The notes under the pieces: generated by a model
What the model was told of the DNA's origin: nothing
Databases searched by the model: none
Seen by the model: the letters and a program-made list of their open reading frames with translations, nothing else
Part shown: in pieces, positions 29,957 through 40,765 of the stretch
Position numbering within the stretch: the stretch's first letter is position 1
Layout of the letters: each line of letters opens with the position of its first letter
Origin: Allobosea sp. UNC402CLCol
GTDB taxonomy: Bacteria > Pseudomonadota > Alphaproteobacteria > Rhizobiales > Beijerinckiaceae
Direction: 5' to 3'
DNA length: 64,000 nt
Assembly (NCBI RefSeq): GCF_000745475.1
Contig: NZ_JQJJ01000008.1
Coordinates: forward strand, 558,001-622,000
Made by a program: the position numbers and the translations under genes

Positions 29957-31546
29957 TCAGACCTTCTTCTCCATGTTCCAGAAGAACTGGACCGGCGAGA
30001 GCACCATACCGCTCAGATTCTTGCGGAACGCCATGGGCTGCTGGACGAGGCCGCAGGGGACATAGGGAACGGCCTCGAAGCCGCGCTCCTCGATCCTGGC
30101 CGCGATCTCCTTCTGCTTGGCCTCTTCCGGCGTTGCGATCCACGCGTCGCGGAGCCCCTCCATCGGCGCGTCGTCGGGCCAGCCGAACCAGGCCGCGCCG
30201 CCATTGGTCCGCGTCAGCGGATGCAGCGCCGGGTTGAGCGTATCCGCACAGGACCAGAGCGTATGGAACACCGACCAGCCGCCCTGCTCGGGCAGGCCAC
30301 GATTGGCGCGCCGGCCGATGAAGCTCGCCCAGTCGGTCGCGACGAGTTCCGCGTTGATGCCGAGCTTCTTGAGCAGATCCTCGGTGACCATGCATTGCTG
30401 ATAGGCGATCGGCTGGTCGGCCGGGGCGAGCAGGATGACCTTCTCCCCCTTGTAGCCGGCCTCCTTGAGCATGGCCTTGGCCTTCTCGAGATTACCCGGC
30501 ATGGCGGCCTGCCCGCCCGCCCCGCTCGACATCGGCGAGCCGGGCGTGAAGAAGGTCTTGGCCTCCTTGTAGTAGGCCTTGTCGCCGACGACGGCCTCCA
30601 TGTAGTCGGTCTGATTGACGGCGGCCATCACGGCCCGGCGGATCGCCGGATTGTTGAAGGGCGGCTGCAACTGGTTGAACCGCATCAGCAGGAACAGGCC
30701 GAGCGGCACGTTCTCGATGACGACGTCCTTGTTGCCCTTCAGCATCGGGATGAGATCGACCGGCGGCTGCTCGAACCAGTCCAGCTCTCCCTGCATCAGC
30801 GCGCCAGCCGCGGCGGCAGCTTCGGTCAGCGCCAGCCACTCGATGCGGTCTATCTTGGCGATCTTGCCGCCGGCGGCCCAGGACGGCGCCTCCTCGCGCG
30901 GCTTGTATTGCGCGAAGCGCTCATAGATCGCGTTCTGGCCGGGCACCCATTGCTTGTCCATGAAACGCCACGGGCCGGAGCCGATCGCCTCCGTGATGTT
31001 CTTCATGTGGTCGGTCTGCGCGATGCGTTCCGGCATGATGAAGGGCACGTTCGACGAGAGCTTGCCCAGCGCGGACGTCATCATCGGGAAGGGCTTCTTC
31101 AGCCGAATCCGGAAGCTGCGCCGGTCGACGACATCGTAGCCCTCGACGAAGGTGGCAAAGGTCTGGCCGAAGGCATCACGCTTCGACCAGCGGGCGATCG
31201 ACGCGATGCAGTCCTCAGCGCGGACCGGCTCGCCGTCATGGAAGGAGAGCCCGTCGCGGAGGCGGAAAGTCCAGCTCAGCCCGTCGGTCGCCGTCTCCCA
31301 GGCTTCGACCATCTGCGGCTTGATCTGGAAATTCGCGTCGGTCGCAAACAGCGTGTCGTAGATCAGATAGCCATGGTTGCGGATGACGTAGCTGGTGGCC
31401 GTGATCGGATCGAGCGAGGGCAGCGGCGTCGAGGGGTTGAAGCGCAGCGTCGCCGCCGCTCCCTGCGAGAAGGCCCGGTTACCCAGGAAGGCTGTCGCGG
31501 CAAGCGCACCAGCACCTTTGAGAACAGTGCGACGACGGATCGACAT
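29957..31546 (-). CDS. ABC transporter substrate-binding protein (peptide/opine type, SBP_bac_5)
   Basis: This periplasmic binding protein of 529 residues belongs to the DppA/OppA-like family. The N-terminus has a twin-arginine-like signal ([19 protein letters not shown]), cleaved near AFSQG. Family segments include [17 protein letters not shown] near residue 95 and [15 protein letters not shown] near residue 305. No permease or ATPase gene is next to it, so it is an orphan binding protein or serves a transporter encoded elsewhere. The ligand cannot be predicted. Confidence 0.92.
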   Translation of the reverse strand: MSIRRRTVLKGAGALAATAFLGNRAFSQGAAATLRFNPSTPLPSLDPITATSYVIRNHGYLIYDTLFATDANFQIKPQMVEAWETATDGLSWTFRLRDGLSFHDGEPVRAEDCIASIARWSKRDAFGQTFATFVEGYDVVDRRSFRIRLKKPFPMMTSALGKLSSNVPFIMPERIAQTDHMKNITEAIGSGPWRFMDKQWVPGQNAIYERFAQYKPREEAPSWAAGGKIAKIDRIEWLALTEAAAAAGALMQGELDWFEQPPVDLIPMLKGNKDVVIENVPLGLFLLMRFNQLQPPFNNPAIRRAVMAAVNQTDYMEAVVGDKAYYKEAKTFFTPGSPMSSGAGGQAAMPGNLEKAKAMLKEAGYKGEKVILLAPADQPIAYQQCMVTEDLLKKLGINAELVATDWASFIGRRANRGLPEQGGWSVFHTLWSCADTLNPALHPLTRTNGGAAWFGWPDDAPMEGLRDAWIATPEEAKQKEIAARIEERGFEAVPYVPCGLVQQPMAFRKNLSGMVLSPVQFFWNMEKKV

Positions 31547-31637
31547 GGCATATCTCCCTCTGCTTAAGGCACGCGCCTTGATGCACGCTGACTTGCAAGA
31601 GATATACCAAAAGTCGACAGAGTGTCGACAACTCCGA

Positions 31638-32027
31638 TCAGCCTCCCCTAACCCGCGCGGTCACCTCGATCTCGACCTTCATCTCCGCCTTGAGCAGCCC
31701 GGCCACGACATAGATGCCGGCGGCGGGCCTGATCTCGCGAAAGAATTCACCGCAGACCGCCAGAACCGGCTCGCAATAGCTGCGGTCGGTGACGAAGTAC
31801 TGCGCCCGCACGGCCTGCATCAGCGACGACCCCGCCTCCTCCAGCACGGCGCCGATCGTGCGGAAGATGTTGCGCGCCTGCTCGGCCGGATCGTCCGGCA
31901 TCGTCATGGTGGCGTAGTCGTAGCCGGTCGTGCCGGAGATGAAGACGAGATCGCCATCGACCACGGCGCGCGAATAGCCGAAATTGCGCTCGAAGGGCGA
32001 GCCGGTGGAAATCAGGCGGCGTGTCAT
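31638..32027 (-). CDS. RidA family protein lacking the catalytic arginine
   Basis: A 129-residue YjgF/RidA-fold protein starts MTRRLISTGSPFERNFGYSR. The fold motifs DGDLVFISGTTGYD and EAGSSLMQAVRAQYFVTDR are present. In the region that normally carries the imine-deaminating arginine (PAR motif), the sequence is RPAAGIYVVAGLLKAEM, with no matching Arg. It therefore resembles the Rid4-7 type subfamilies, whose roles differ from RidA and are mostly unknown. It lies 77 bases downstream of the transglycosylase gene on the same strand. Confidence 0.9.
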   Translation of the reverse strand: MTRRLISTGSPFERNFGYSRAVVDGDLVFISGTTGYDYATMTMPDDPAEQARNIFRTIGAVLEEAGSSLMQAVRAQYFVTDRSYCEPVLAVCGEFFREIRPAAGIYVVAGLLKAEMKVEIEVTARVRGG

Positions 32028-32104
32028 GCTGTCTCCGGAAGCTTGGATGCGGCGGAAACGCTTCTCTGAAGCGCTTCCGCGACGCCACCCGTTTTCTGCA
32101 ACCT

Positions 32105-33289
32105 TCAGACTCGCCCGCCCTTCAGCGCGCGCAGCACCTTTTCGCCCGGCCGTCCCGTCTGGGGCATGCCCAGCTTGCCCTCGATCTCCTTGATCGCCGT
32201 GCGCGTCAGCGAGCCCACGGCACCATCGGGCTCGCCGACATTGTAGCCGCGTGAGATCAGCAGGCGCTGGAGCTCGCGCCGCTGCTCGCGCGACAGCGGC
32301 AGGTCGTCGGTCGGCCACTGCCCCTGCACGCCCGGCTTGCCGCGCAGCCGGTCGGAGAGGAGCGAGATCGCCAAGGCGTAAGAATCCGCGCCATTGTAGC
32401 TGTAGGCGGCATCGTAATTCTTGAAGACGAGGAAGGCCGGGCCGTTGCGGCCGGCCGGCATCAGGAGCCCGGCATTGCCGGCGCCATTCAAAGGCGAACC
32501 GTCGAACTTGACGATGCCGCGCGCCGCCCAGGTCGAGACCGGATGCTTCGGATTGCGCCCGCTCGGCCCGGAATAGCCATCCGGCACGCGCACCTCGTAG
32601 CCCCAGCTCGCACCCGTCACCCAGCCGGCCTTGGCCATGAAGTTCGCGGTTGAGTGTAGCGCGTCGGGAATGGAATCGACGAGGTCTCGCTTGCCGTCGC
32701 CGTCGCCATCGACAGCGAGCCTGAGATAGGTCGAGGGAATGAACTGGGTGTGCCCGAAGGCTCCGGCCCAGGAGCCGAAGAGCCGATCCGGCCGAACATC
32801 GCCGCGCTGGATGATCTGTAGCGTCGCGATCAGCTCGCCCTTGAAGAAGGCGTTGCGGCGCGGTGCGAGGCAGGCGCCGGTCGCCAGCGACTGCACCAGC
32901 GGCCACTTGCCCCGAGCCTTGCCGAAATCGCTTTCGACGCCCCAGACGGCGGCGATGGTGTGGCGATCGACACCGAACCGCTGTTCGGCCGCCGCGAAGA
33001 CGGAGGCATACTGGCGCAGCATGTTGCGCCCTTCCGCCACCTTCTCGTCATCGACCAGCGTGCCGAGATAGTCCCAGATCGGAGTCTTGAACTCCGGCTG
33101 GTTGTTCATCGCCTCGATGACCTTCATGTCCGGCTCGACGCCGGCCATGGCACGGTCGAAGGTCGCGCCCGAGACGCCCTTGGCCGCCGCGTCGGCGCGC
33201 AGGCCGGACAGGCAGGACTGAAAGCCCGCCTGAGCGCAGGCGGCAGAGGCGAAGAGGACGAGGGGCAGGGCCAGTCTGATTGCGCGCAT
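32105..33289 (-). CDS. Lytic murein transglycosylase (MltB/SltB type) with peptidoglycan-binding domain
   Basis: The 394-residue periplasmic enzyme cleaves peptidoglycan to 1,6-anhydro products. The start at Met 33289 (MRAIRLALPLVLFASAACAQ) gives a clean signal peptide. The catalytic Glu lies in AVWGVESDFGKARGKWPL near residue 120. The family motif GSWAGAFGHTQFIPSTY follows near residue 180. The C-terminal 60 residues form a PG_binding_1 domain (LQRLLISRGYNVGEPDGAVG). The longer frame upstream overlaps an untranslated region and is rejected. Confidence 0.94.
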   Translation of the reverse strand: MRAIRLALPLVLFASAACAQAGFQSCLSGLRADAAAKGVSGATFDRAMAGVEPDMKVIEAMNNQPEFKTPIWDYLGTLVDDEKVAEGRNMLRQYASVFAAAEQRFGVDRHTIAAVWGVESDFGKARGKWPLVQSLATGACLAPRRNAFFKGELIATLQIIQRGDVRPDRLFGSWAGAFGHTQFIPSTYLRLAVDGDGDGKRDLVDSIPDALHSTANFMAKAGWVTGASWGYEVRVPDGYSGPSGRNPKHPVSTWAARGIVKFDGSPLNGAGNAGLLMPAGRNGPAFLVFKNYDAAYSYNGADSYALAISLLSDRLRGKPGVQGQWPTDDLPLSREQRRELQRLLISRGYNVGEPDGAVGSLTRTAIKEIEGKLGMPQTGRPGEKVLRALKGGRV

Positions 33290-33549
33290 GGGTCTCCGCC
33301 GATTCGAATGCATTCGCCGCGAAGCTAGGCGAGCGTGGTTAACGGAGGTTAACCAGCGAGAATGGCGGTGCGAAGGAAAAACGCGGCGATCGGAACGCGA
33401 ACACCGGCAGGACGCTTCATCGTCCAGGCCGAGGGCTGACCAGCCCCGGTTGCAGCGCAACACAGCCACGCGCCAACAGCGCTTGGCCTTTCGCGCGGCG
33501 CGGTGGATATGGCTCGCCGCGACCGATCCCGATTCGTAAGGACTGCCCC

Positions 33550-33846
33550 GTGAGGACCCTGCTGATTGCCGCCTGCCTCGTTGCCGGCACCCTGCCCGCT
33601 CTGGCCGGCCCGACCTGCAGCCCGAGCGATTCCAGGGCCCAGATCCTCGGCTCCGCCTCGATCGGCGCCATCCACCCCGCCTGGCACGGCAGGAAGGTCG
33701 GCTATGGCTGGTCGCTGCAGGTCAAGCGCGAGGATCATGACGACGCCGGCATGACCTATTATGTCGGCGACCTCTACGACACCACCGGCAAGCTCGCGAC
33801 GCGCAATGTCTACGCCCTCGACAGCGAGTGGGATTGCGGCCCCTGA
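33550..33846 (+). CDS. Small exported protein (unknown function)
   Basis: A 98-residue protein with a GTG start at 33550 and AAGGA eight bases upstream. A signal peptide, MRTLLIAACLVAGTLPALAG, is cleaved after ALA. The mature 79 residues have two cysteines (in GPTCSPSD and the terminal WDCGP) that could form a disulfide. I do not recognise the family. It is convergent with the sugar dehydrogenase gene, with 19 bases between stops. Confidence 0.75.
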   Translation: MRTLLIAACLVAGTLPALAGPTCSPSDSRAQILGSASIGAIHPAWHGRKVGYGWSLQVKREDHDDAGMTYYVGDLYDTTGKLATRNVYALDSEWDCGP

Positions 33847-33865
33847 GCGGATCGCGTCTCGGCGT

Positions 33866-34999
33866 CTATTTCGCCGGCCGCACCCGCAGGATCTGCCCGT
33901 CCGTCTCGTCGGTGAGGAGATAGAGCAGGCCGTCCGGCCCCTGCCGCACGTCGCGGATGCGTGCACCGATATTAGTGAGGAGGCGCTCCTCACCCGTCAC
34001 CTTCTCACCCTGCGTGGACAGCCTGACCAGCATGCTGCCGGCCAGCGCCCCGACGAAAAGAGAATTCCTCCAGGCCGGCCAGACCGGCCCCGTATAGAAG
34101 GCGGCACCTGAAGGCGCGATCGACGGGTCCCAGTAGAACAGCGGCTGCTCCATACCGGGCTTCGCCGTCCCCTCCCCGATCTTGGCGCCCGAGTAGTCGA
34201 CGCCATAGGTGATGACCGGCCAGCCATAGTTCAGCCCGGCCTTCGGCGTGTTGATCTCGTCGCCGCCGCGCGCGCCGTGCTCGGCCGTCCAGAGCTGGCC
34301 GGTATCGGGATGCAATGCCGCGCCCTGCACGTTCCGATGGCCGATCGACCAGACCTCCGGAGCCCAGCCCGGCTTCTTCGGATTATCCGCCGGCGCGCTG
34401 CCGTCGGGGCGGATGCGGATGATCTTGCCGAGATGGTTGGCCGGATTCTGCGCCTGGTCGCGCTGCGTATAGCGCTCACCGACCGTCACGAAGAGCGCGC
34501 CGGTCCGGTCGAAGACCAACCGCGAGCCGAAATGCAGGTTGGAGCTGACCGTCGGCATCTGCCGGAAGACCACCGCGACGCCGGTCAGCGCGGTGCCCTG
34601 CTCATTCAGCCTGCCGCGGGCGACGCTGGTGCCGTTGCCGCCCGGTCGCGGCTCGGCATAGGAGAGGTAGACCAACCGGTTGTCAGCGAAGCCCGGATCG
34701 AGCGCCACATCGAGCAGGCCGCCCTGCCCGCGCGCCATCACACTCGGGATGCCGGAGAGGGGCCGCGACAGCTCGCCCTTGGCATCGACGATCCTGAGCC
34801 GGCCCGGCCGCTCCGTCACCAGCATGCGTCCGTCCGGCAGGAAGGCGAGACCCCACGGGTGCTCCAGCCCACCTGCGACGGTTTCGACCGCAAGCTCGCC
34901 GGCGCTCGAGGGAAAGCGCTTCTGTGCGGTCGCGGGAGCGATCACGCCGGCAAGCGCAAGCCCCGCCCCCAGTCCCAAAGCCATCCCGAGCCGCCGCAT
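33866..34999 (-). CDS. PQQ-dependent sugar dehydrogenase (glucose/sorbosone dehydrogenase family)
   Basis: A 377-residue periplasmic beta-propeller of the soluble aldose dehydrogenase (YliI/Asd) type. From Met 34999 (MRRLGMALGLGAGLALAGV) it has a signal peptide cleaved near TAQ, and GGAGGGAA precedes the start. Family motifs are GLEHPWGLAFLPDGRMLVTER, GGLLDVALDPGF, RNVQGAALHPDTGQLWTAEH and GGDEIN. Oxidation of an aldose with PQQ is the family reaction; the actual sugar is unknown. No PQQ synthesis genes are in the window. Confidence 0.92.
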   Translation of the reverse strand: MRRLGMALGLGAGLALAGVIAPATAQKRFPSSAGELAVETVAGGLEHPWGLAFLPDGRMLVTERPGRLRIVDAKGELSRPLSGIPSVMARGQGGLLDVALDPGFADNRLVYLSYAEPRPGGNGTSVARGRLNEQGTALTGVAVVFRQMPTVSSNLHFGSRLVFDRTGALFVTVGERYTQRDQAQNPANHLGKIIRIRPDGSAPADNPKKPGWAPEVWSIGHRNVQGAALHPDTGQLWTAEHGARGGDEINTPKAGLNYGWPVITYGVDYSGAKIGEGTAKPGMEQPLFYWDPSIAPSGAAFYTGPVWPAWRNSLFVGALAGSMLVRLSTQGEKVTGEERLLTNIGARIRDVRQGPDGLLYLLTDETDGQILRVRPAK

Positions 35000-35114
35000 A
35001 GCTTCCCTCCGCTCATCGCTTCGCCTGAGATAGAGGGCAACGCAGCGATCAGCCAAGGCGTTGCGGCAAGCTCACGACGACGTGAGGGACCGGCCGGCGA
35101 GCGGCGGACGGAGC

Positions 35115-36089
35115 CTATTCCGCTTTCACCCCGGCCTCAGTGATGATCTGCTTCCAGCTCGCGATTTCCTGGAGGAGTCGGGGCCTGAACGCTTCCGGAT
35201 CACGCACGTTGAGCGTGAAGCCGAGCTTCACGATGGCGTCGCGCGTCGCCGGCTTGTTGAGCGAGGCGATGATCGCCTTGGAGAGCACGTCGAGCTCCGG
35301 CTGGGGCGTCTTCGCCGGCGCGAAGAAGGCGGCCCAGGAATCGGCATCGGCATTGCTCACGCCCTGCTCGCGCAGCGTCGGGATGGCCTTCGCCTGCGGG
35401 TTGCGCTCGGGGCTCGCGATGGCGAGCGCGCGCAGGGTGCCGGCATTGATCTGCTCGAGCACGCTCGGCAGCGTCGAATTGGCGATGTCGATGCGCCCGC
35501 CGACGATCTCCTGCACCAGCGGCGCCGCGCCGCGGAAGGGCACATGCGTCATCTTGATGCCGGTGCGCTGCATGAACAGCTCCATCGCCAGATGCGAGCC
35601 GGAGCCGACGCCGGTCGAGCCGTAATTGAGCTTGCCCGGCTCGGCCTTCGCCAGTGCGATCAGTTCCTGGATGTTCTTGGCAGGCAGGTCGTTGCGGACG
35701 ACGAAGGCGTGCTCGAAGGCGCCGACGCCGGCGAGCGGCGCGAAATCCTTCACCGCGTCGTAGCCGGGGTCCTTCAGCAGGAACATGTTGTTGCCATGCG
35801 TCTGGTTGTTGCCGAAGACGATGGTGTAGCCATCGGCCGGCGCATGGGCGACGGCACGGGTGCCGACAGCCCCGGAGGCGCCGGCCCGGTTGTCGACCAC
35901 GACATTGTGGCCGAAGGCGATGGAGAGATCCTGCGCGACGAAGCGCGCAATCGCGTCGGTCGGGCCGCCCGCCGGATAGGGCACGATGATGGTGACGACC
36001 TTGCTCGGGAAGCTCTCGGCCCGGACGACGGACGGAGCAAAAACGGCGCCGGCCATCAGGCCGAGAGTGGAGCGGCGGGTCAACGACAT
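35115..36089 (-). CDS. Bug-family tripartite tricarboxylate transporter binding protein
   Basis: A 324-residue periplasmic binding protein of the TctC/Bug family starts MSLTRRSTLGLMAGAVFAPS, with a Tat-like or Sec signal cleaved near VRA. Diagnostic segments are VTIIVPYPAGGPTDAIARF near residue 32, GHNVVVDNRAGASGAVGT near residue 57, and LNYGSTGVGSGSHLAMELF further on. TctA/TctB membrane genes are not adjacent, which is common for Bug proteins. The ligand is unknown, probably a small carboxylate. Confidence 0.93.
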   Translation of the reverse strand: MSLTRRSTLGLMAGAVFAPSVVRAESFPSKVVTIIVPYPAGGPTDAIARFVAQDLSIAFGHNVVVDNRAGASGAVGTRAVAHAPADGYTIVFGNNQTHGNNMFLLKDPGYDAVKDFAPLAGVGAFEHAFVVRNDLPAKNIQELIALAKAEPGKLNYGSTGVGSGSHLAMELFMQRTGIKMTHVPFRGAAPLVQEIVGGRIDIANSTLPSVLEQINAGTLRALAIASPERNPQAKAIPTLREQGVSNADADSWAAFFAPAKTPQPELDVLSKAIIASLNKPATRDAIVKLGFTLNVRDPEAFRPRLLQEIASWKQIITEAGVKAE

Positions 36090-36179
36090 GGATATCCTCC
36101 CGGGAGCCCGTCTGAATGGCGGTGCTGATTGGCCGGGAGATTTAGGGACAAAGGCCGCATGCGTCCAGCAGCACGGATG

Positions 36180-36668
36180 TCATGGCTGCCCCGCACCGAA
36201 ACCGGCCCGCTTCAGCCGCTGGATGGCGAGGTCGAGCGCCTGCAGGAAGGCGGAACGGTCCTTTTGCGAGAAGGGCTTCGGCCCGCCACCCGCCACGCCC
36301 ATGGCGCGCAGATCCTCCATCATGTCGCGGGTCGCCAGCGCCATGCCGATCGAGGCCTCGGTGAACGGCTTGCCGGTCGGCCCAATGACCTCGGCGCCGG
36401 CCTTGATGCAGCGATCGGCGAGCGGAATATCGGCGGTGATCACGATCGCCCCCCGTGAGACGCGTTCCGCGATCCAGTCATCGGCAGCATCGAAATTGCC
36501 GGGAACGGTGACGCGCTCGATCCAGGGCTCGCGCGGCACGTTGAGGAAGCTGTTGGCGACGACGAAGACGTGCAGGCCATGGCGGCCGGCAACGCGATAG
36601 ACCTCGTCCTTCACCGGACAGGCATCGGCATCGACATAAACAGCGATCGGTTCGGCAGGGCTCGTCAT
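36180..36668 (-). CDS. YaiI/YqxD family protein (UPF0178)
   Basis: From Met 36668 ([20 protein letters not shown]) the protein is 162 residues. It belongs to the UPF0178 (DUF188) family with a PIN-like nuclease fold. The conserved acidic motif [16 protein letters not shown] and the later [19 protein letters not shown] are present. Biochemical function is not established. It is divergent from the aminotransferase gene at 36833. Confidence 0.92.
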   Translation of the reverse strand: MTSPAEPIAVYVDADACPVKDEVYRVAGRHGLHVFVVANSFLNVPREPWIERVTVPGNFDAADDWIAERVSRGAIVITADIPLADRCIKAGAEVIGPTGKPFTEASIGMALATRDMMEDLRAMGVAGGGPKPFSQKDRSAFLQALDLAIQRLKRAGFGAGQP

Positions 36669-36721
36669 GAGCCGGGCTTCGCATACCCGACCTGCAAGGG
36701 CAAACGGCTCACAATTCATGA

Positions 36722-38035
<1,314 letters not shown>

Positions 38036-38044
38036 GCCGCGCGC

Positions 38045-39445
38045 TCACGGCCCCGGTGTCGCGCTCCTGATCTCGGCGGTCAGGCGTTCGACCCAGGCCA
38101 GATAATCCCGCGAGCCGGAGCGGCGAAACGCTTCCCCGGCCCGCTCCAGCAGCTTGAGCGCCTCGTCGCGACACAGCTTCGCTGTCTTCTCCAGATCGGC
38201 GTGCCGCCCTTCTTCTCCATCCCCGAGCTGCTTGGCGAGCGCATCGGCGCTACGCGCCTTGGCATCGAGGCTTTTCGCCAGCCGGTAGCGCCCATAATCG
38301 GCATCGAGCTTCTCCTGGCCTTCCTCGAAGGCGGCGATCGAGTCCTCCTGGTCGCGCAACGCCGCGTCGTGCAGTGCCAGATCGTTTTCCGCGAACGCCA
38401 TTCGACTGCGAGCCGCTCCCAGATTCGACTTCGCACGCGCCCAGGATTGTCGGAAGCGAGAGCGGTCGAAGAGCGGCAGGCTCTTCTCGTAGAAGGCAAT
38501 GCCGCGCTCGAAATCCTTCTTGCTGTTGCTGATCGCACCGCGATCGACATAGGCCGCTCCGAGGTTCTGCCAGAGCCTGCCGGAATCGAAGGACGGTGCC
38601 TTGGCGTCCGCCTGAGCGAGTTCCGCCTCATAGGCGACAATCGCCTCGTCGATCAGCGGCAATCGCTCGCCCGCCGGTGCGAAAGCCGAGGCATAGCTGA
38701 AGGCGTTGCCGATATCGTTCGCCAGCGAAAAGCGCTCATCCGGATCGATATCGTTCCCCTGTTCCCGGAGCACGTCGCGCAATCGCTCGGCGGCCAGGCG
38801 CAGCCGCACCGTGTCGTTGAACCATCGCCCGGCATTGACGAGGCTGCGGCCGGACTGACGCAGATTGGAGAGGCGGCATTGCCGTTCGCCATCGGGACAG
38901 AAGGCTGCGGTAACCAGCCAGAGCTCGGAGGCAATATCGTGCAGCCGCCCATCATCGGACTGGTCGGCGAGATCCTCATAGACATGGACCGGTGGCACCG
39001 GCCGCGTCTCGAAGGCATCGCTGCGCAGCGCCAGCAGGACGAAACCGTTGGCGTCGCGCACCAGCCGCTCACGCTCGGCAAGCGGTCGCTTCTCCGCCTG
39101 GCGCAAGATGGTGGCAGCCTCCAGCATTGCGGCATCGCCGCGTGACTGGGCTTCGTCCTCATCCTGTTCGGCCTTGCCGCCGCAGGCCACGCGGCGCCAA
39201 TCGTCGGGCGTCGTACCATCTTGCGGCCGGCAGAGAATGTTCTCGGCCGTTGCGCCGTAGCGCAGCAGGGCATCGAGCTGCACCATGCGCTCGCGCCCAC
39301 CGACACGGATGCGCAACGGGCCGGGTTGCTCTAGATTCTGCATTTCAGCCGGCAACGCTTCAGCGCTGCGAAACGGTCGGCGTGCCAGTTGGGAAACCAG
39401 CAGCGCCACCGCCGCCGCGGTCACCACCAGCAAGAAAGCCCGCAT
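38045..39445 (-). CDS. Large membrane-anchored helical protein, TPR-like (unknown function)
   Basis: The 466-residue protein starts MRAFLLVVTAAAVALLVSQL, an N-terminal anchor or signal. The rest is rich in Ala, Glu, Leu and Arg. Helical repeats in its second half (SFDSGRLWQNLGAAYVDRGA, ARAKSNLGAARSRMAFAEN) read like degenerate tetratricopeptide units. Four cysteines lie in the middle region (CRPQDGTTP, VACGG, FCPDG, QCRLSN). I cannot name it. It is convergent with the aminotransferase gene, with nine bases between stops. Its start codon overlaps that of the divergent rhodanese gene. Confidence 0.75.
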   Translation of the reverse strand: MRAFLLVVTAAAVALLVSQLARRPFRSAEALPAEMQNLEQPGPLRIRVGGRERMVQLDALLRYGATAENILCRPQDGTTPDDWRRVACGGKAEQDEDEAQSRGDAAMLEAATILRQAEKRPLAERERLVRDANGFVLLALRSDAFETRPVPPVHVYEDLADQSDDGRLHDIASELWLVTAAFCPDGERQCRLSNLRQSGRSLVNAGRWFNDTVRLRLAAERLRDVLREQGNDIDPDERFSLANDIGNAFSYASAFAPAGERLPLIDEAIVAYEAELAQADAKAPSFDSGRLWQNLGAAYVDRGAISNSKKDFERGIAFYEKSLPLFDRSRFRQSWARAKSNLGAARSRMAFAENDLALHDAALRDQEDSIAAFEEGQEKLDADYGRYRLAKSLDAKARSADALAKQLGDGEEGRHADLEKTAKLCRDEALKLLERAGEAFRRSGSRDYLAWVERLTAEIRSATPGP

Positions 39446-39947
39446 GCCCTACCCCGTATCGATCACGCCGCACCACGCTGGCCTCAAGACCACGGCCCGG
39501 TCAACGTCACGAAAGGGAAGGTGTTTCGCCGCGTTGCTGCCGGCCCTGGCTCTCTGGGGGGCGATGGCTGGCGGGGCTGCCGCGCAGGGAGCGGGCTCGC
39601 CGGCACCGGGCTCCATCACGGTCCAGGAGGCGCATGGAGAGCAATCCGGTGGGCGCCTCCTCCTCGTCGACATCCGGTCTCCGGGCGAGTGGAGCGATAC
39701 CGGCCTGCCGCAGGGCGCGATCCCGCTCGATGTCGACGCCACGGCCTTCGAGGTCAGGCTGGCGGGGCTGCGTCTCGACCACCCGGCCAAGCGCATCGCC
39801 CTGATCGACCGCACCGGCGCACAGGCGGTCGCCACGGCGCAGAAGCTCGGCGGCCGAGGCTGGCGCGATCTCGTGGCAGTGCGGGGAGGCATGCTCGGGC
39901 CGGGCGGCTGGCTGGCCGAGAAGCTGCCGGTGGCAGAGTATCGTTAG
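39444..39947 (+). CDS. Exported rhodanese-like protein
   Basis: This is a 167-residue frame with a rhodanese domain from about residue 55 (ITVQEAHGEQSGGRLLLVDIRSPGEWSDTG, later RIALIDRTGAQAVATAQKL). The catalytic loop, normally Cys, reads LIDRTGAQA here with no cysteine, so sulfur transfer is doubtful. Export is suggested by a hydrophobic LLPALALWGAMAGGAAAQ. The annotated start gives an unusually long basic stretch before that segment, so a later non-ATG start is possible. The start overlaps the divergent gene's start codon by two bases. Confidence 0.72.
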   Translation: MPYPVSITPHHAGLKTTARSTSRKGRCFAALLPALALWGAMAGGAAAQGAGSPAPGSITVQEAHGEQSGGRLLLVDIRSPGEWSDTGLPQGAIPLDVDATAFEVRLAGLRLDHPAKRIALIDRTGAQAVATAQKLGGRGWRDLVAVRGGMLGPGGWLAEKLPVAEYR

Positions 39948-39953
39948 CGTTGC

Positions 39954-40056
39954 GTCATGCTCGGGCTTGACCCGAGCATCGCATGCCGCAGAGGGAGCCG
40001 GCGCCCTCTCCTGAACGAATTTTCCGGATCTGCGCTGCGCTCCGCCCGAGAATGAC
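39954..40056. repeat. Palindromic intergenic repeat, GTCATGCTCGGG family
   Basis: A 103-base element runs from GTCATGCTCGGGC to CCCGAGAATGAC. The left arm is an inverted repeat (GCTCGGGCTTGACCCGAGC). The ends match those of the elements at 4290-4381 and 8066-8156. It lies between the convergent rhodanese and trmD genes. Confidence 0.78.
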
Positions 40057-40065
40057 GGCAAGGGA

Positions 40066-40761
40066 TCACCCCTCGCCCCGCTCCCTCAGCAAATCCGGCC
40101 GCCGTTCGCGCGTGATCCTCTCCGCCTGCTGGCGCCGCCATTTCGCGATGCGGGCATGGTCGCCGGAGAGCAGCGCCTCGGGCAGGCCCCTGCCCTCCCA
40201 TTCGCGCGGCCGCGTGTAGTGCGGATATTCGAGCAGCCCGTTCTCGAAACTCTCCTCCTCGCCGGAGGCTTCCTTGCCCATCACGCCCGGAATCAGGCGC
40301 ACACAGGCATCGAGCAGCGTCAGCGCCGCCATCTCGCCGCCGGAGAGGATGTAGTCGCCGATCGAGACCTCGATCAGGTTGCGCCCCTCGATGACGCGCT
40401 CATCCACGCCCTCGAAGCGCCCGCAGACGATGACGAGGCCGGGACCGTCAGCCCATTCGCGCACCTGGCGCTGCTGCAAGGGCCGCCCGCGCGGCGACAT
40501 CAGCAGGCGCGGGCGTTCATCATCGGTCGGCACGGCGGCATCGATGGCCGCCGCCAGCACGTCGCAGCGCAGCACCATGCCGGCCCCGCCACCGGCCGGA
40601 TTGTCGTCGACATTGCGATGCCGGCCGATGCCGTGCTCGCGGATCTGGTGGGTGTCGAGCGACCACAGCCCCTTGCGCAGCCCCTCGCCCGCCAGCGAGA
40701 TGCCGAGCGGCCCGGGAAACATCTCCGGATAGAGCGTCAGGATCGAGGCGCGGAAGGGCAT
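40066..40761 (-). CDS. trmD: tRNA (guanine37-N1)-methyltransferase
   Basis: TrmD makes m1G37 in tRNAs and prevents frameshifting. From Met 40761 ([20 protein letters not shown]) it is 231 residues. The knotted SPOUT fold is shown by [17 protein letters not shown] near residue 115 and [19 protein letters not shown] near residue 140. The start lies four bases after the HAD-hydrolase stop, so it is translated from the same operon. rplS, its usual partner, is not next to it and lies at 60216. Confidence 0.97.
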   Translation of the reverse strand: MPFRASILTLYPEMFPGPLGISLAGEGLRKGLWSLDTHQIREHGIGRHRNVDDNPAGGGAGMVLRCDVLAAAIDAAVPTDDERPRLLMSPRGRPLQQRQVREWADGPGLVIVCGRFEGVDERVIEGRNLIEVSIGDYILSGGEMAALTLLDACVRLIPGVMGKEASGEEESFENGLLEYPHYTRPREWEGRGLPEALLSGDHARIAKWRRQQAERITRERRPDLLRERGEG

Positions 40762-40765
40762 GCCG

